DNA of 64,000 bases, from assembly GCF_016741935.1 (NCBI RefSeq), contig NZ_JAERRG010000005.1:62001-126000 (forward strand). Direction: 5' to 3'. Below the pieces are notes generated by a model. The model was not told the DNA's origin. It was given only the letters and a program-made list of their open reading frames with translations, and made no database searches. Shown here piece by piece: positions 48,821 through 57,678 of the stretch. The DNA comes from Streptomyces endocoffeicus. Its GTDB lineage: Bacteria > Actinomycetota > Actinomycetes > Streptomycetales > Streptomycetaceae. Made by a program: the position numbers and the translations under genes. Positions within the stretch are counted from its first letter, which is position 1; every line of letters begins with the position of its first letter.

Positions 48821-50032
48821 GTCGCAGTACTCCCGCACCGCGCTGGTACGCGCCACCACCCGCCCCCGGTGCACCACGACCCTGCTGTACGCGAGCGACA
48901 GCACCCCCGCGAGGCCGTCCCCGCGCACCGCGAGCAGCTCCGCCGGAAACCCGGCCTCCACCCGCACCTCGGCGAGCCCCATCGCGGCCCGCGCCCGCGC
49001 GCACACCGCCTCGTAGGCCTCCTCGGGCCGCGACTCGCCCCGGGACGCCAGCAGAAAGGCGGCCTCCAGGGGATCGCCGCGTCCTACGGGGTTCACCGCG
49101 TCCCGCAGCGCCCCGCTGCCCGCGGCCACCCGGACGCCCGCGGCGCGCAGCAGCCGCACCGGCGCGCAGGCGCGGATGCGCGCTCCCCGCATGCCCTGGT
49201 GCTCCAGCCCGGCGCAGTCGCCCTGGGGGAGGCAGACGACGGTCACCCCGGCCGCCGCCAGCCGCTCGGCGACTCTCCCCGCCATCTCCGCGGGCAGCCG
49301 GGACAGCCCGCCACAGGGGCCGACGGTGACGCCCGGCCGCAGGCCCCCGGCCATCGCCGCGAGCCGGGCGAGCCGGGCCGGGTCGTCACTGTCCGTGTGC
49401 AGATCGACGGCGCACCCGTGGCGGGCGGCGAGGTCGAGGACGGCCTCGGCGTGGCCGGTCGGATCCGGGTCGAGGTCCGGGCAGCCGCCGATGACCGACG
49501 CGCCCATCCCCACCGCGTCCCGCAGCATCGCCAGACCGTCCGCCCCGGCGGTGCCGGTCAGCACCCGGGGCACCGCCACCGCGCTCAGCTCCATGAGCCC
49601 GCGCAGCGCCCGGCCGGCCTCCAGGACCGCGTCCAGGGAGCGCAGTCCGTGCACCCCGCCGATGCGGACATGGGTGCGCAGCGCCGTCGCGCCGTGGCCG
49701 AGCTGGAGCAGGGCGGCCTCGACGGTGCGGCGCTGGACGTCCACGGGGGCGTACGGGACCGGCCCCGCCATGTCGGCCGTAAGGGCGGTGTCGCAGTGGG
49801 CGTGGGGTTCGGCGGGGGCGGGCAGCAGCAGATAGCCGCCGAGGTCCAGCCGGGTGCCGGGGGCGAGGCTGCCCGCCGTGCCCACGGCCTCGATCCGCCC
49901 GCCGCTGAGCCGGACGTCCACGGTGCGCCCGTCGGCGAGCCGGACGCCGCCGAGCACCAGGGCGGTGGGCTCGCCGGGGGCCGCTCCGCCGTTCCTGGGC
50001 GGCTGTTGCGGCTGCTGCTGGCTCTCGGGCAT
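48752..50032 (-). CDS. Amidohydrolase (cytosine-deaminase-like)
   Basis: 426 residues. ATG at 50032 with AGGAG four bases upstream; a GTG at 50059 is possible. A Gln/Pro-rich leader precedes the composite beta-domain. The metal motif EPHAHCDTALTAD (HxH) is followed by a long helical section, DLHTDSDDPARL (third metal His), then CLPQGDC and VAAGSGALRDAVNPVGRGDPL, where the usual Asp ligand region sits (S-G-x-x-x-D). It resembles cytosine deaminase and related imidase-like hydrolases. Substrate not certain. Confidence 0.87.
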   Translation of the reverse strand: MPESQQQPQQPPRNGGAAPGEPTALVLGGVRLADGRTVDVRLSGGRIEAVGTAGSLAPGTRLDLGGYLLLPAPAEPHAHCDTALTADMAGPVPYAPVDVQRRTVEAALLQLGHGATALRTHVRIGGVHGLRSLDAVLEAGRALRGLMELSAVAVPRVLTGTAGADGLAMLRDAVGMGASVIGGCPDLDPDPTGHAEAVLDLAARHGCAVDLHTDSDDPARLARLAAMAGGLRPGVTVGPCGGLSRLPAEMAGRVAERLAAAGVTVVCLPQGDCAGLEHQGMRGARIRACAPVRLLRAAGVRVAAGSGALRDAVNPVGRGDPLEAAFLLASRGESRPEEAYEAVCARARAAMGLAEVRVEAGFPAELLAVRGDGLAGVLSLAYSRVVVHRGRVVARTSAVREYCDSAAAAALDLPRQARPQSGGEQQ

Positions 50033-50221
50033 CGCGCTCCTGGGATTCGCGCCGGGCACGCGACGGGTGACGCGCCGGGCACGCGTCGGAGTGCGTGCGC
50101 AGCCAAGATCACGCGGGTGCGAAGCGAAGCCTAGGACGAGGTGGGGGCGGCCTCGTGGAGGAGCCGAATAGTCGTACCGGTGTGGTGCATGAGTCCAGGG
50201 TGACGAGGGGCCGATACGGAT

Positions 50222-50250
50222 TTCACCTTCGGCGGCCGACCGTGTAATGT
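50222..50250 (+). promoter_or_regulatory. Promoter of tRNA-Thr
   Basis: TTCACC (50222-50227), 17-base spacer, TAATGT (50245-50250), 11 bases before the mature tRNA 5' end. Good match to vegetative HrdB promoters. Confidence 0.65.
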
Positions 50251-50261
50251 CTTCATCGCTC

Positions 50262-50334
50262 GCCCCAATAGCTCAGTCGGCAGAGCGTCTCCATGGTAAG
50301 GAGAAGGTCTACGGTTCGATTCCGTATTGGGGCT
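50262..50334 (+). tRNA. tRNA-Thr (GGT)
   Basis: 73 bases. Acceptor GCCCCAA/TTGGGGC, discriminator T. Anticodon stem TCTCC/GGAGA with loop ATGGTAA, anticodon GGT at 50295-50297. T-loop GGTTCGATTCC. No encoded CCA. Confidence 0.97.
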
Positions 50335-50393
50335 CTGATGTGTGAGGCTTCTCGTTCCGCTACGCTGGTTGAGCGGGGAGTCACTCGCATCAC

Positions 50394-50466
50394 AGCGGTG
50401 TAGCTCAGTCGGTAGAGCAAGCGGCTCATAATCGCTGTGTCACCGGTTCAAGTCCGGTCACCGCTA
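50394..50466 (+). tRNA. tRNA-Met (CAT), elongator
   Basis: 73 bases. Acceptor AGCGGTG/CACCGCT, discriminator A. Anticodon stem AGCGG/TCGCT, loop CTCATAA with CAT at 50427-50429. It lacks the three G-C pairs in the anticodon stem and the unpaired first base typical of initiator tRNA, so elongator Met is preferred. TACGCT at 50361-50366 may be its -10 box. Confidence 0.95.
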
Positions 50467-50553
50467 CTGACAGTAGCCGATTGTGGGGTCGGTCCTTCGA
50501 TCGGCTACTCTTTCTGCGTTCATCCCCTAGCCTGTTCGTCAAGGAGCACTCAC

Positions 50554-50718
50554 GTGGCTGCCACCGACGTCCGCCCGAAGATCACGCTGGCCTGCGTGGA
50601 GTGCAAGGAGCGGAACTACATCACCAAGAAGAACCGGCGCAACGACCCGGATCGTCTTGAGATCAAGAAGCACTGCCCGCGTTGCAACGCGCACACCGCG
50701 CACCGTGAGACGCGATAG
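50554..50718 (+). CDS. rpmG: 50S ribosomal protein L33 (bL33), zinc-ribbon form
   Basis: 54 residues from a GTG at 50554 with AAGGAG eight bases upstream. Two CxxC pairs (ACVECKERN and HCPRCNAH) show the zinc-binding C+ paralogue. YITKKNRRNDPDRLEIKKHCP is the L33 core. Located after tRNA-Met, ahead of a strong terminator and the HadA/HadB-like genes, the usual actinomycete arrangement near secE-nusG. Confidence 0.97.
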   Translation: MAATDVRPKITLACVECKERNYITKKNRRNDPDRLEIKKHCPRCNAHTAHRETR

Positions 50719-50734
50719 CAATAAACTCTCATTC

Positions 50735-50765
50735 GAGGCCGCCCCCACTCGCGGGGGGCGGCCTC
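50735..50765 (+). terminator. Strong terminator after rpmG
   Basis: Perfect 12-base arms (50735-50746, GAGGCCGCCCCC; 50754-50765) with a seven-base loop, followed by GTTTCGTT. It begins 16 bases after the rpmG stop. Confidence 0.85.
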
Positions 50766-50802
50766 GTTTCGTTGGTAATTCAATCGCAGGAGGTGTGCGC
50801 CG

Positions 50803-51273
50803 ATGGCGCTCGACCAGTCCTTCGTGGGGCGGACCTACCCGCCCACCGCCGCGTACGAGGTCGGCCGGGAGAAGATCCGGGAATTCGCCGAGTCCCTCGG
50901 TGACACCAATCCGGTCTACACCGACCCCGGGGCGGCCCGGGACCTCGGCTACCCCGATGTGATCGCTCCGCCGACGTTCATCTTCACGATCACCTTCAAG
51001 GCGGCCGGGAAGCAGGTTGTCGAGGACCCCCAGCTGGGACTGGACTACAGCCGGGTGGTCCACGGCGACCAGCGGTTCGAGTACACCCGCCCGGTCCGCG
51101 CGGGGGACCGCCTGAGGGTCACCTCGATCATCGACTCGATCAAGTCGCTGGCCGGGAACGACATCCTGTCCGTCCGCGGCGAGGTCCACGACGAGGCGGG
51201 TGATCATGTAGCGACGTCGTTCACGACGCTGGTGGCCCGCGCCGCTGACGCAGAGGTGGAGGAGAGCAGATGA
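50803..51273 (+). CDS. MaoC-like dehydratase subunit, HadA-type
   Basis: 156 residues. ATG with GGAGG nine bases upstream. MALDQSFVGRTYPPTAAYEVGREKIREFAES plus APPTFIFTITF and HGDQRFEYTRPVRAGDRL give the hot-dog fold of the FAS1-like dehydratase N-terminal domain. Without the full hydratase motif it is probably the substrate-binding partner of the next gene, as mycobacterial HadA is of HadB. Overlaps the next gene by ATGA. Confidence 0.9.
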   Translation: MALDQSFVGRTYPPTAAYEVGREKIREFAESLGDTNPVYTDPGAARDLGYPDVIAPPTFIFTITFKAAGKQVVEDPQLGLDYSRVVHGDQRFEYTRPVRAGDRLRVTSIIDSIKSLAGNDILSVRGEVHDEAGDHVATSFTTLVARAADAEVEESR

Positions 51274-51704
51274 CGGCCAAGATCTCGTATGACGCCGTGG
51301 AGGTCGGCACCGAGGTGCCGACGCGCGAGTTCCGGGTGAACCGCGCCGACCTCGTGCGCTACGCGGGCGCGTCGGGCGACTTCAACCCGATCCACTGGAA
51401 CGAGAAGTTCGCCAGAGAGGTCGGTCTCCCCGACGTCATCGCGCACGGCGCCTACACCATGGCCCAGGCGGCCCGGGTGGTGACCGAGTGGGCCGGCGAC
51501 CCCGGCGCCCTCGTCGAGTACGGCGTCCGCTTCACCCGGCCGGTCGTGGTCCCCAACGACGACAAGGGCGCGGTCATCGAGATCGGCGCCAAGGTGACCG
51601 CCAAGCTGGACGACGAGGCCCGTACGGTGCGCCTCGACATCACGGCGACCAGCGCCGGCCAGAAGGTGCTGGGCCGGGCCCGCGCCGTGGTACGGCTCGT
51701 CTGA
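51270..51704 (+). CDS. MaoC-like dehydratase subunit, HadB-type
   Basis: 144 residues from an ATG overlapping the HadA-like gene. The hydratase 2 motif is present: YAGASGDFNPIHWNEKFAREVGLPDVIAHG with catalytic Asp and His in D-x4-H (DFNPIH). The pair should dehydrate 3-hydroxyacyl thioesters, in fatty-acid or related metabolism. Confidence 0.92.
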   Translation: MTAKISYDAVEVGTEVPTREFRVNRADLVRYAGASGDFNPIHWNEKFAREVGLPDVIAHGAYTMAQAARVVTEWAGDPGALVEYGVRFTRPVVVPNDDKGAVIEIGAKVTAKLDDEARTVRLDITATSAGQKVLGRARAVVRLV

Positions 51705-51869
51705 GCCCCCGACCGCGCCCGATGCGGCCCCCGGGCGGATGAGAGCACGCCGGAGCGCGTGCGGCCCGTCCGAGCCTCTTACGGCCCGCAGGCCCGCCGG
51801 CCCCCGGACTCCCCACACCGGGGGCGGCCGCCCCAGGAGCCCAGGGGGCGCCCCCGTACTCTTGAGCGC

Positions 51870-52925
51870 GTGCAGGAACTCCACGACGCCCCTCTCGCGC
51901 CCCTCACCACCTTCCGTCTCGGCGGACCGGCCAACCGGCTGCTCACGGCCACGACCGACGACGAGGTCATCGCCGCGGTCCGGGCGGCCGACGCGGCCGG
52001 GACCCCGCTGCTGGTGATCGGCGGCGGCAGCAATCTGGTCATCGCCGACAAGGGGTTCGACGGCACCGCCCTGCACATCGCCACCAGCGGCGTCACGCTC
52101 GACGGCACCCGCCTGGAGCTCGCCGCGGGCGAGAACTGGTCGGCCGCCGTGGCCCGTACGGTCCAGGCGGGGCTCGCGGGTATCGAATGCCTCGCCGGAA
52201 TCCCCGGCTCCGCGGGCGCGACGCCGATACAGAACGTCGGCGCCTACGGCCAGGAGGTCTCCGCCACGATCACCGAGGTGATCGCCTACGACCGCCGCGC
52301 CGACGAGGTCGTCACGATCCCGAACGCCGACTGCGCCTTCTCCTACCGCCACAGCCGCTTCAAGGCCGACCCCGACCGCCATGTGGTGCTCCGGGTCCGC
52401 TTCGAGCTGGAGGACGCGGGCGGGCTCTCCGCACCCGTCCGGTACGCCGAGACCGCGCGGGTGCTCGGCGTCGAGGTCGGGGACCGGGTGCCGGCCGCCG
52501 TCGCCCGCGAGACCGTCCTGGGGCTGCGCGCGGGCAAGGGCATGGTGCTCGACCCCGGGGACCACGACACCTGGTCCGCGGGGTCGTTCTTCACCAACCC
52601 GGTGCTCGACCAGGACACCCACGCCGCCTTCCGGGCCCGCGTCGCCGAACGCCTGGGCCCGGACATCGTGCCGCCCGCCTTCCCGGCGGGCGACGGCCTG
52701 ATCAAGACCTCCGCGGCCTGGCTGATCGACAGGGCGGGCTTCACCAAGGGCTACGGCACCGGCCCGGCCCGGATCTCCACCAAGCACACGCTCGCCCTCA
52801 CCAACCGGGGCCGGGCCACGACCGAGGACCTGCTGGCGCTGGCCCGCGAGGTGGTGGCCGGGGTCGAGGAGGCGTTCGGGATCCGGCTGGTCAACGAGCC
52901 GGTGACGGTCGGCGTGAGCATCTGA
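51870..52925 (+). CDS. murB: UDP-N-acetylenolpyruvoylglucosamine reductase
   Basis: 351 residues from a GTG at 51870; a longer open frame to 51759 has no family sequence. FAD-binding PCMH-type domain: TTFRLGGPANRL, VIGGGSNLVIAD and CLAGIPGSAGATPIQNVGAYGQEV. Catalytic SYRHSRFK (Tyr/Arg), the proton-donor Ser in WSAGSFFTNPV and the C-terminal Glu in RLVNEPVTVG. It reduces the enolpyruvyl group to make UDP-MurNAc for peptidoglycan. Cytoplasmic. Confidence 0.97.
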   Translation: MQELHDAPLAPLTTFRLGGPANRLLTATTDDEVIAAVRAADAAGTPLLVIGGGSNLVIADKGFDGTALHIATSGVTLDGTRLELAAGENWSAAVARTVQAGLAGIECLAGIPGSAGATPIQNVGAYGQEVSATITEVIAYDRRADEVVTIPNADCAFSYRHSRFKADPDRHVVLRVRFELEDAGGLSAPVRYAETARVLGVEVGDRVPAAVARETVLGLRAGKGMVLDPGDHDTWSAGSFFTNPVLDQDTHAAFRARVAERLGPDIVPPAFPAGDGLIKTSAAWLIDRAGFTKGYGTGPARISTKHTLALTNRGRATTEDLLALAREVVAGVEEAFGIRLVNEPVTVGVSI

Positions 52926-52959
52926 GACCCACCGGCACGGTGTCACGTGACGCTGTGGT

Positions 52960-53973
52960 TCAGCCCGCCAGCCAGTCGTCGATCTCCGCCAGCATCCGCC
53001 GCCGGACCTCCTCAGGCGCGGCCGAGCCGCGCACCGACTGACGTGCCAGCTCGGCCAGTTCGGCGTCCGTGAAGCCGTGGTGCTCGCGCACCAGCTCGTA
53101 CTGCGCCGCCAGCCGCGAGCCGAAGAGCAGCGGGTCGTCCGCCCCGAGCGCCATCGGCACCCCCGCGTCGTACAGCGTGCGCAGCGGGACGTCCTCCGGC
53201 TTCTCGTAGACCCCGAGCGCCACGTTGGACGACGGGCACACCTCGCAGGTCACCTGGCGCTCGGCGAGCTTGGCGAGCAGCCGCGGGTCCTCCGCCGCGC
53301 GCACCCCGTGGCCGACCCGGGCCGCGCCGAGGTCGTCCAGGCAGTCCCGCACGCTGCCGGGGCCCGACAGCTCACCGCCGTGCGGCGCCGCCAGCAGTCC
53401 GCCCTCCCGGGCGATGGCGAAGGCCCGGTCGAAGTCGCGGGCGAATCCGCGCCGTTCGTCGTTGGAGAGGCCGAAGCCGACGACGCCGCGGTCCGCGTAG
53501 CGCACCGCGAGCCGGGCGAGGGTGCGGGCCTCCAGCGGATGCTTCATGCGGTTGGCGGCGACCAGGACCCTGATCCCCAGTCCGGTGTCCGCGGAGGCGC
53601 TCTCGACGGCGTCCAGGATGACTTCCATCGCCGGGATCAGCCCGCCCAGACGCGGGGCGTACGAGGTGGGGTCGACCTGGATCTCCAGCCACTGGGCCCC
53701 GTCCCGCACGTCCTCCTGGGCCGCCTCGCGCACCAGCCGCCGGATGTCGTCGGCCTCCCGCAGACAGGAGCGTGCGATGTCGTACAGCCGCTGGAAGCGG
53801 AACCAGCCGCGCTCATCGGTGGCGCGCAGCTTCGGCGGCTCACCGCCGCTCAGTGCCTCGGGGAGATGGACGCCGTACTTGTCGGCGAGTTCCAGGAGGG
53901 TCGCGGGGCGCATGGAGCCGGTGAAGTGAAGATGCAGATGCGCTTTGGGGAGCAGGAGTACATCGCGTGCCAT
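52960..53973 (-). CDS. add: Adenosine deaminase
   Basis: 337 residues. I chose the ATG at 53973 because the HxH motif follows at once (KAHLHLHFTGSM), although no good ribosome site precedes it; a longer frame reaches 54039. Other metal and substrate residues: AAPHGGELSGP (His, Glu), RVGHGVRAAEDP (His) and PMALGADDPLLFG (Asp pair). It converts adenosine to inosine in purine salvage. Convergent with murB; downstream of aspC behind a hairpin. Confidence 0.93.
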   Translation of the reverse strand: MARDVLLLPKAHLHLHFTGSMRPATLLELADKYGVHLPEALSGGEPPKLRATDERGWFRFQRLYDIARSCLREADDIRRLVREAAQEDVRDGAQWLEIQVDPTSYAPRLGGLIPAMEVILDAVESASADTGLGIRVLVAANRMKHPLEARTLARLAVRYADRGVVGFGLSNDERRGFARDFDRAFAIAREGGLLAAPHGGELSGPGSVRDCLDDLGAARVGHGVRAAEDPRLLAKLAERQVTCEVCPSSNVALGVYEKPEDVPLRTLYDAGVPMALGADDPLLFGSRLAAQYELVREHHGFTDAELAELARQSVRGSAAPEEVRRRMLAEIDDWLAG

Positions 53974-54040
53974 CTGCAGATACTGCCGCACGTCCGGACC
54001 CGCCGGTACCGCTTTCCCCGAACGGGGCGGCGCGCGCACG

Positions 54041-54084
54041 CGGAACGGGCCGGAATCCGCCTCCGCGGACTCCGGCCCGTTCCG
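54041..54084 (-). terminator. 20-bp hairpin between aspC and add
   Basis: Arms 54041-54060 and 54065-54084 pair with a single G-T, loop CTCC. It lies 53 bases after the aspC stop on the minus strand. Confidence 0.8.
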
Positions 54085-54136
54085 CGTCGTCCTTACGGAT
54101 CGCGCGTTCGGGTCGTGCGTACGAAAGCCAGCCGCC

Positions 54137-55375
54137 TTACGCGGCCGCCTCGCCCAGCAGCTTCTGTAGCCGGGAGACGCCCTCGACGAGGTCCTCGTCG
54201 CCCAGCGCGTAGGACAGCCGCAGATAGCCCGGGGTGCCGAACGCCTCGCCCGGCACCACCGCGACCTCGGCCTCCTCCAGGATGATCTCGGCCAGCTCGA
54301 CGGTGGTCCGCGGCCGCTTGCCGCAGATCTCCTTGCCGAGCAGCCCCTTGACCGAGGGGTAGGCGTAGAAGGCGCCCTCCGGCTCCGGGCACTCGACGCC
54401 GTCGATCTCGTTCAGCATCCGCACGATGGTGCGGCGGCGGCGGTCGAACGCCTCGCGCATCTTGGCCACCGCGTCGAGGTCGCCCGAGACGGCGGTCAGG
54501 GCGGCGACCTGAGCGACATTGCTCACATTGGAGGTGGCGTGCGACTGGAGGTTGGTCGCGGCCTTGACGACGTCCTTGGGGCCGATGACCCAGCCCACCC
54601 GCCAGCCGGTCATCGCGTACGTCTTGGCGACACCGTTGACCACGATGCACTTGTCGCGCAGCTCGGGCACCACGACCGGCAGCGAGTGGAACTCCGCGTC
54701 GCCGTAGACCAGGTGCTCGTAGATCTCGTCGGTCAGCACCCACAGCCCGTTGTCGGCGGCCCAGCGGCCGATCGCCTCGACCTGCTCACGGCTGTAGACC
54801 GCGCCGGTGGGGTTCGAGGGGGAAACGAAGAGCAGCACCTTGGTGTTCTCGGTGCGGGCCGCCTCCAGCTGCTCGACGGAGACCCGGTAGCCGGTCGTCT
54901 CATCGGCGACGACCTCCACCGGGACACCGCCGGCCAGCCGGATCGACTCCGGGTAGGTGGTCCAGTAGGGCGCGGGGACGATGACCTCGTCGCCCGGGTC
55001 CAGGATCGCGGCGAACGCCTCGTAGATCGCCTGCTTGCCGCCGTTGGTCACCAGGATCTGGGCCGCCTCGACCTCGTACCCGCTGTCACGCAGCGTCTTC
55101 GCGGCGATCGCGGCCTTGAGCTCGGGGAGGCCGCCGGCCGGGGTGTAGCGGTGGTACTTCGGGTCGCGGCAGGCCGCGGCCGCGGCGTCGACGATGTAGT
55201 CGGGCGTGGCGAAGTCGGGCTCACCGGCGCCGAAGCCGATCACCGGACGGCCCGCGGCCTTGAGGGCCTTGGCCTTGGCGTCGACGGCGAGGGTCGCGGA
55301 CTCGGAGATCGAGCCGATCCGGGCCGATACCCGCCGGTCGGTCGGGGACTGTACGGGGGGAGTAGCAGCGGTCAT
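54137..55375 (-). CDS. aspC: Aspartate aminotransferase (class I/II, Ib type)
   Basis: 412 residues, ATG at 55375 (longer frame to 55471 unsupported). PLP fold: GFGAGEPDFATPDYI, TNGGKQAIYEAFAAILDPGDEV, FVSPSNPTGAVYS, the Lys Schiff base in NGVAKTYAMTGWRVGW and the substrate Arg in GYLRLSYAL. It transfers amino groups between aspartate and 2-oxoglutarate. Divergent from tRNA-Trp, as in other streptomycetes. Confidence 0.95.
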   Translation of the reverse strand: MTAATPPVQSPTDRRVSARIGSISESATLAVDAKAKALKAAGRPVIGFGAGEPDFATPDYIVDAAAAACRDPKYHRYTPAGGLPELKAAIAAKTLRDSGYEVEAAQILVTNGGKQAIYEAFAAILDPGDEVIVPAPYWTTYPESIRLAGGVPVEVVADETTGYRVSVEQLEAARTENTKVLLFVSPSNPTGAVYSREQVEAIGRWAADNGLWVLTDEIYEHLVYGDAEFHSLPVVVPELRDKCIVVNGVAKTYAMTGWRVGWVIGPKDVVKAATNLQSHATSNVSNVAQVAALTAVSGDLDAVAKMREAFDRRRRTIVRMLNEIDGVECPEPEGAFYAYPSVKGLLGKEICGKRPRTTVELAEIILEEAEVAVVPGEAFGTPGYLRLSYALGDEDLVEGVSRLQKLLGEAAA

Positions 55376-55556
55376 AGATGCATCGTCGCAGACGGGCGAA
55401 ATGGGTGGCACACGGGTTTGCGGAGACTTCGCGCGCTTCTCGTTCGACGCCCGGCCGTCAAGCACGTACACTCACTCGTCGTTGGCCGATCAACAGCCGG
55501 ATCCGACCGCACACTCCGTGCAGCCGGATGTATGCGGTAGGTTGGGAGTGCCGCAA

Positions 55557-55629
55557 AGGGTCGTAGCTCAATTGGTAGAGCACTGGTCTCCAAAACCAGC
55601 GGTTGGGGGTTCAAGTCCCTCCGGCCCTG
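55557..55629 (+). tRNA. tRNA-Trp (CCA)
   Basis: 73 bases. Acceptor AGGGTCG/CGGCCCT with one T-G pair, discriminator G. Anticodon stem CTGGT/ACCAG, loop CTCCAAA, CCA at 55590-55592. T-loop GGTTCAAGTCC. TAGGTT at 55538-55543 is a likely -10. Placed 108 bases before secE, a conserved actinomycete arrangement. Confidence 0.97.
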
Positions 55630-55736
55630 CTACACGCACTGTGATGAGGGTGCGTGCATGCGTACGCAAGGACAAGCACCGCTGTGCGGCCGGGCCGGAC
55701 GCGGCACGGCCACGACCCGGATTCAGGTGAGGACGA

Positions 55737-56027
55737 GTGACGGAAGCCCTTGGCTCCACCGCGACGCCTGAGAGCGGCCGTCCCGAGGATGAGGAGACGG
55801 CCAAGCGGGGTCGTCGTGGTGGCAAACGCGCGAAGAAGGGGCCCTTCGGCCGGCTCGCGCTTTTCTACCGCCAGATCATCGCTGAGCTGCGGAAGGTCGT
55901 CTGGCCGACGCGCAACCAGCTGTCGACGTATACCAGCGTGGTGATCGTTTTCGTCGTCATCATGATTGGCATCGTGACCGTGATTGACTATGGGTTCAAC
56001 AACGCCATCAAGTACGTCTTTGGCTGA
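55737..56027 (+). CDS. secE: Preprotein translocase subunit SecE
   Basis: 96 residues from a GTG at 55737 with GTGAGGAC upstream. A basic, poorly conserved leader (about 1-40) is followed by the amphipathic FYRQIIAELRKVVWPTRNQL and one membrane helix, VVIVFVVIMIGIVTVIDYGF. It clamps SecY in the Sec translocon. 83 bases before nusG, probably cotranscribed. Confidence 0.96.
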   Translation: MTEALGSTATPESGRPEDEETAKRGRRGGKRAKKGPFGRLALFYRQIIAELRKVVWPTRNQLSTYTSVVIVFVVIMIGIVTVIDYGFNNAIKYVFG

Positions 56028-56110
56028 GACCCTCGCGAAAGGCGACCGCTGTCCCGGCGTCGCCTCTTTCGCACGTTCCACCCCTTTGAAGCCAGGAAGA
56101 AGCAGCCACA

Positions 56111-56968
56111 GTGTCTGACCCGAACGTGAACGACGCCGCCGAGCCCGTCGAGTCCCGTGAGGACGAGCTCGACATCGTCGAGGCGGCGGACTCCGACCAG
56201 GCTGAAGCGGCCGACGCCGCGGCGGGCGTTCCCGCCGAGGAGGAGGCGCTGCACGTCGAGGACGAGGACGAGGACGAAGACGCCCTCGAGACCGAGGCGG
56301 CCCAGGCGGACGACGCGGTCGAGCCCGAGGTTGAGGCCGAGGCCGAGGTCGTCGACCCGGTCGAGGCGCTCCGCGAGGAGCTGCGCGGGCTGCCCGGTGA
56401 GTGGTACGTGATCCACACCTACGCGGGCTACGAGAAGCGCGTGAAGGCCAACCTGGAGCAGCGTGCCGTCTCGCTGAACGTCGAGGACTTCATCTACCAG
56501 GCCGAGGTCCCCGAGGAAGAGATCGTCCAGATCAAGAACGGTGAGCGCAAGAACGTCCGGCAGAACAAGCTGCCCGGCTATGTGCTCGTCCGGATGGACC
56601 TGACGAACGAGTCGTGGGGTGTCGTCCGCAACACCCCGGGCGTCACCGGCTTCGTGGGCAACGCCTACGACCCGTACCCGCTGACCCTGGACGAGATCGT
56701 CAAGATGCTCGCCCCCGAGGCCGAGGAGAAGGCCGCCAAGGCCGCCGCCGAGGAGAGCGGTGTGCCGGCGCCGAGCCGCAAGGTCGAGGTCCAGGTGCTG
56801 GACTTCGAGGTGGGCGACTCGGTCACGGTCACCGACGGTCCGTTCGCGACTTTGCAGGCGACGATCAACGAGATCAACGCCGACTCGAAGAAGGTCAAGG
56901 GCCTGGTGGAGATCTTCGGCCGGGAGACACCGGTCGAGCTGAGCTTCGACCAGATCCAGAAGAACTGA
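56111..56968 (+). CDS. nusG: Transcription antitermination factor NusG
   Basis: 285 residues from a GTG at 56111. Residues about 1-90 are an acidic Asp/Glu/Ala leader, typical of actinomycete NusG. The NGN domain is GEWYVIHTYAGYEKRVKANLEQR and NKLPGYVLVRMDLTNESWGVVRNTPGVTGFVG. The KOW domain ends it (FEVGDSVTVTDGPFATLQATINEIN). It binds RNA polymerase to alter pausing and link to ribosome or Rho. Confidence 0.97.
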   Translation: MSDPNVNDAAEPVESREDELDIVEAADSDQAEAADAAAGVPAEEEALHVEDEDEDEDALETEAAQADDAVEPEVEAEAEVVDPVEALREELRGLPGEWYVIHTYAGYEKRVKANLEQRAVSLNVEDFIYQAEVPEEEIVQIKNGERKNVRQNKLPGYVLVRMDLTNESWGVVRNTPGVTGFVGNAYDPYPLTLDEIVKMLAPEAEEKAAKAAAEESGVPAPSRKVEVQVLDFEVGDSVTVTDGPFATLQATINEINADSKKVKGLVEIFGRETPVELSFDQIQKN

Positions 56969-57006
56969 GTCTTTTCAGAACTGAGTCTCTTCACGAGAAC
57001 TTCCGA

Positions 57007-57041
57007 CAGGTCAGACGGGCTTCTGCAGCCGGTCTGACCTG
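57007..57041 (+). terminator. Terminator after nusG
   Basis: Arms CAGGTCAGAC (57007-57016) and complement (57032-57041), 15-base loop, then CTCGGTTTT, an unusually clear T-run for this genome. Confidence 0.85.
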
Positions 57042-57148
57042 CTCGGTTTTAAGGCGCGCAGCTATACCCGTTATCGTTGTGCGGTATGCCTCCATCCGGA
57101 TGATCCGGTTCGGAGGCGAACACCCTCTCACTAGGACCCGGAGAGAGC

Positions 57149-57583
57149 ATGCCTCCCAAGAAGAAGAAGGTCACGGGGCTGATCAAGCTCCAGATCCAGG
57201 CCGGCGCCGCGAACCCGGCCCCGCCGGTCGGCCCCGCGCTGGGCCAGCACGGCGTCAACATCATGGAGTTCTGCAAGGCCTACAACGCCGCGACCGAGTC
57301 GCAGCGCGGCATGGTCGTGCCGGTGGAGATCACGGTCTACGAGGACCGCTCCTTCACCTTCGTGACCAAGACCCCGCCGGCCGCCAAGCTGATCCTCAAG
57401 GCCGCGGGCGTGGAGAAGGGCTCCGGCGAGCCGCACAAGACCAAGGTCGCCAAGATCACCCGCGACCAGGTGCGTGAGATCGCCACCACCAAGATGCCCG
57501 ACCTGAACGCCAACGACCTGGACGCCGCCGAGAAGATCATCGCCGGCACCGCCCGCTCCATGGGCATCACGGTCGAGGGCTGA
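57149..57583 (+). CDS. rplK: 50S ribosomal protein L11 (uL11)
   Basis: 144 residues, ATG with GGAG upstream. [43 protein letters not shown] and the C-terminal [12 protein letters not shown] are diagnostic. It binds the GTPase centre of 23S rRNA; the N-terminal Pro-rich helix is the thiostrepton-contact region. 95 bases before rplA. Confidence 0.98.
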
Positions 57584-57678
57584 CACCTCACGCGCGAGGG
57601 CCGACGGCCCCCGCGGCCACCTGTGGCAGGGCCAAGCGCTGGCCCGGACCACGCACTCCACAGACATCAGGAGCAAGA

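Noticed and set aside
41680..55629. tRNA genes as integration (att) sites of mobile elements
   Set aside because: I found no duplicated tRNA 3' ends, integrase genes or foreign-looking blocks next to the four tRNAs.
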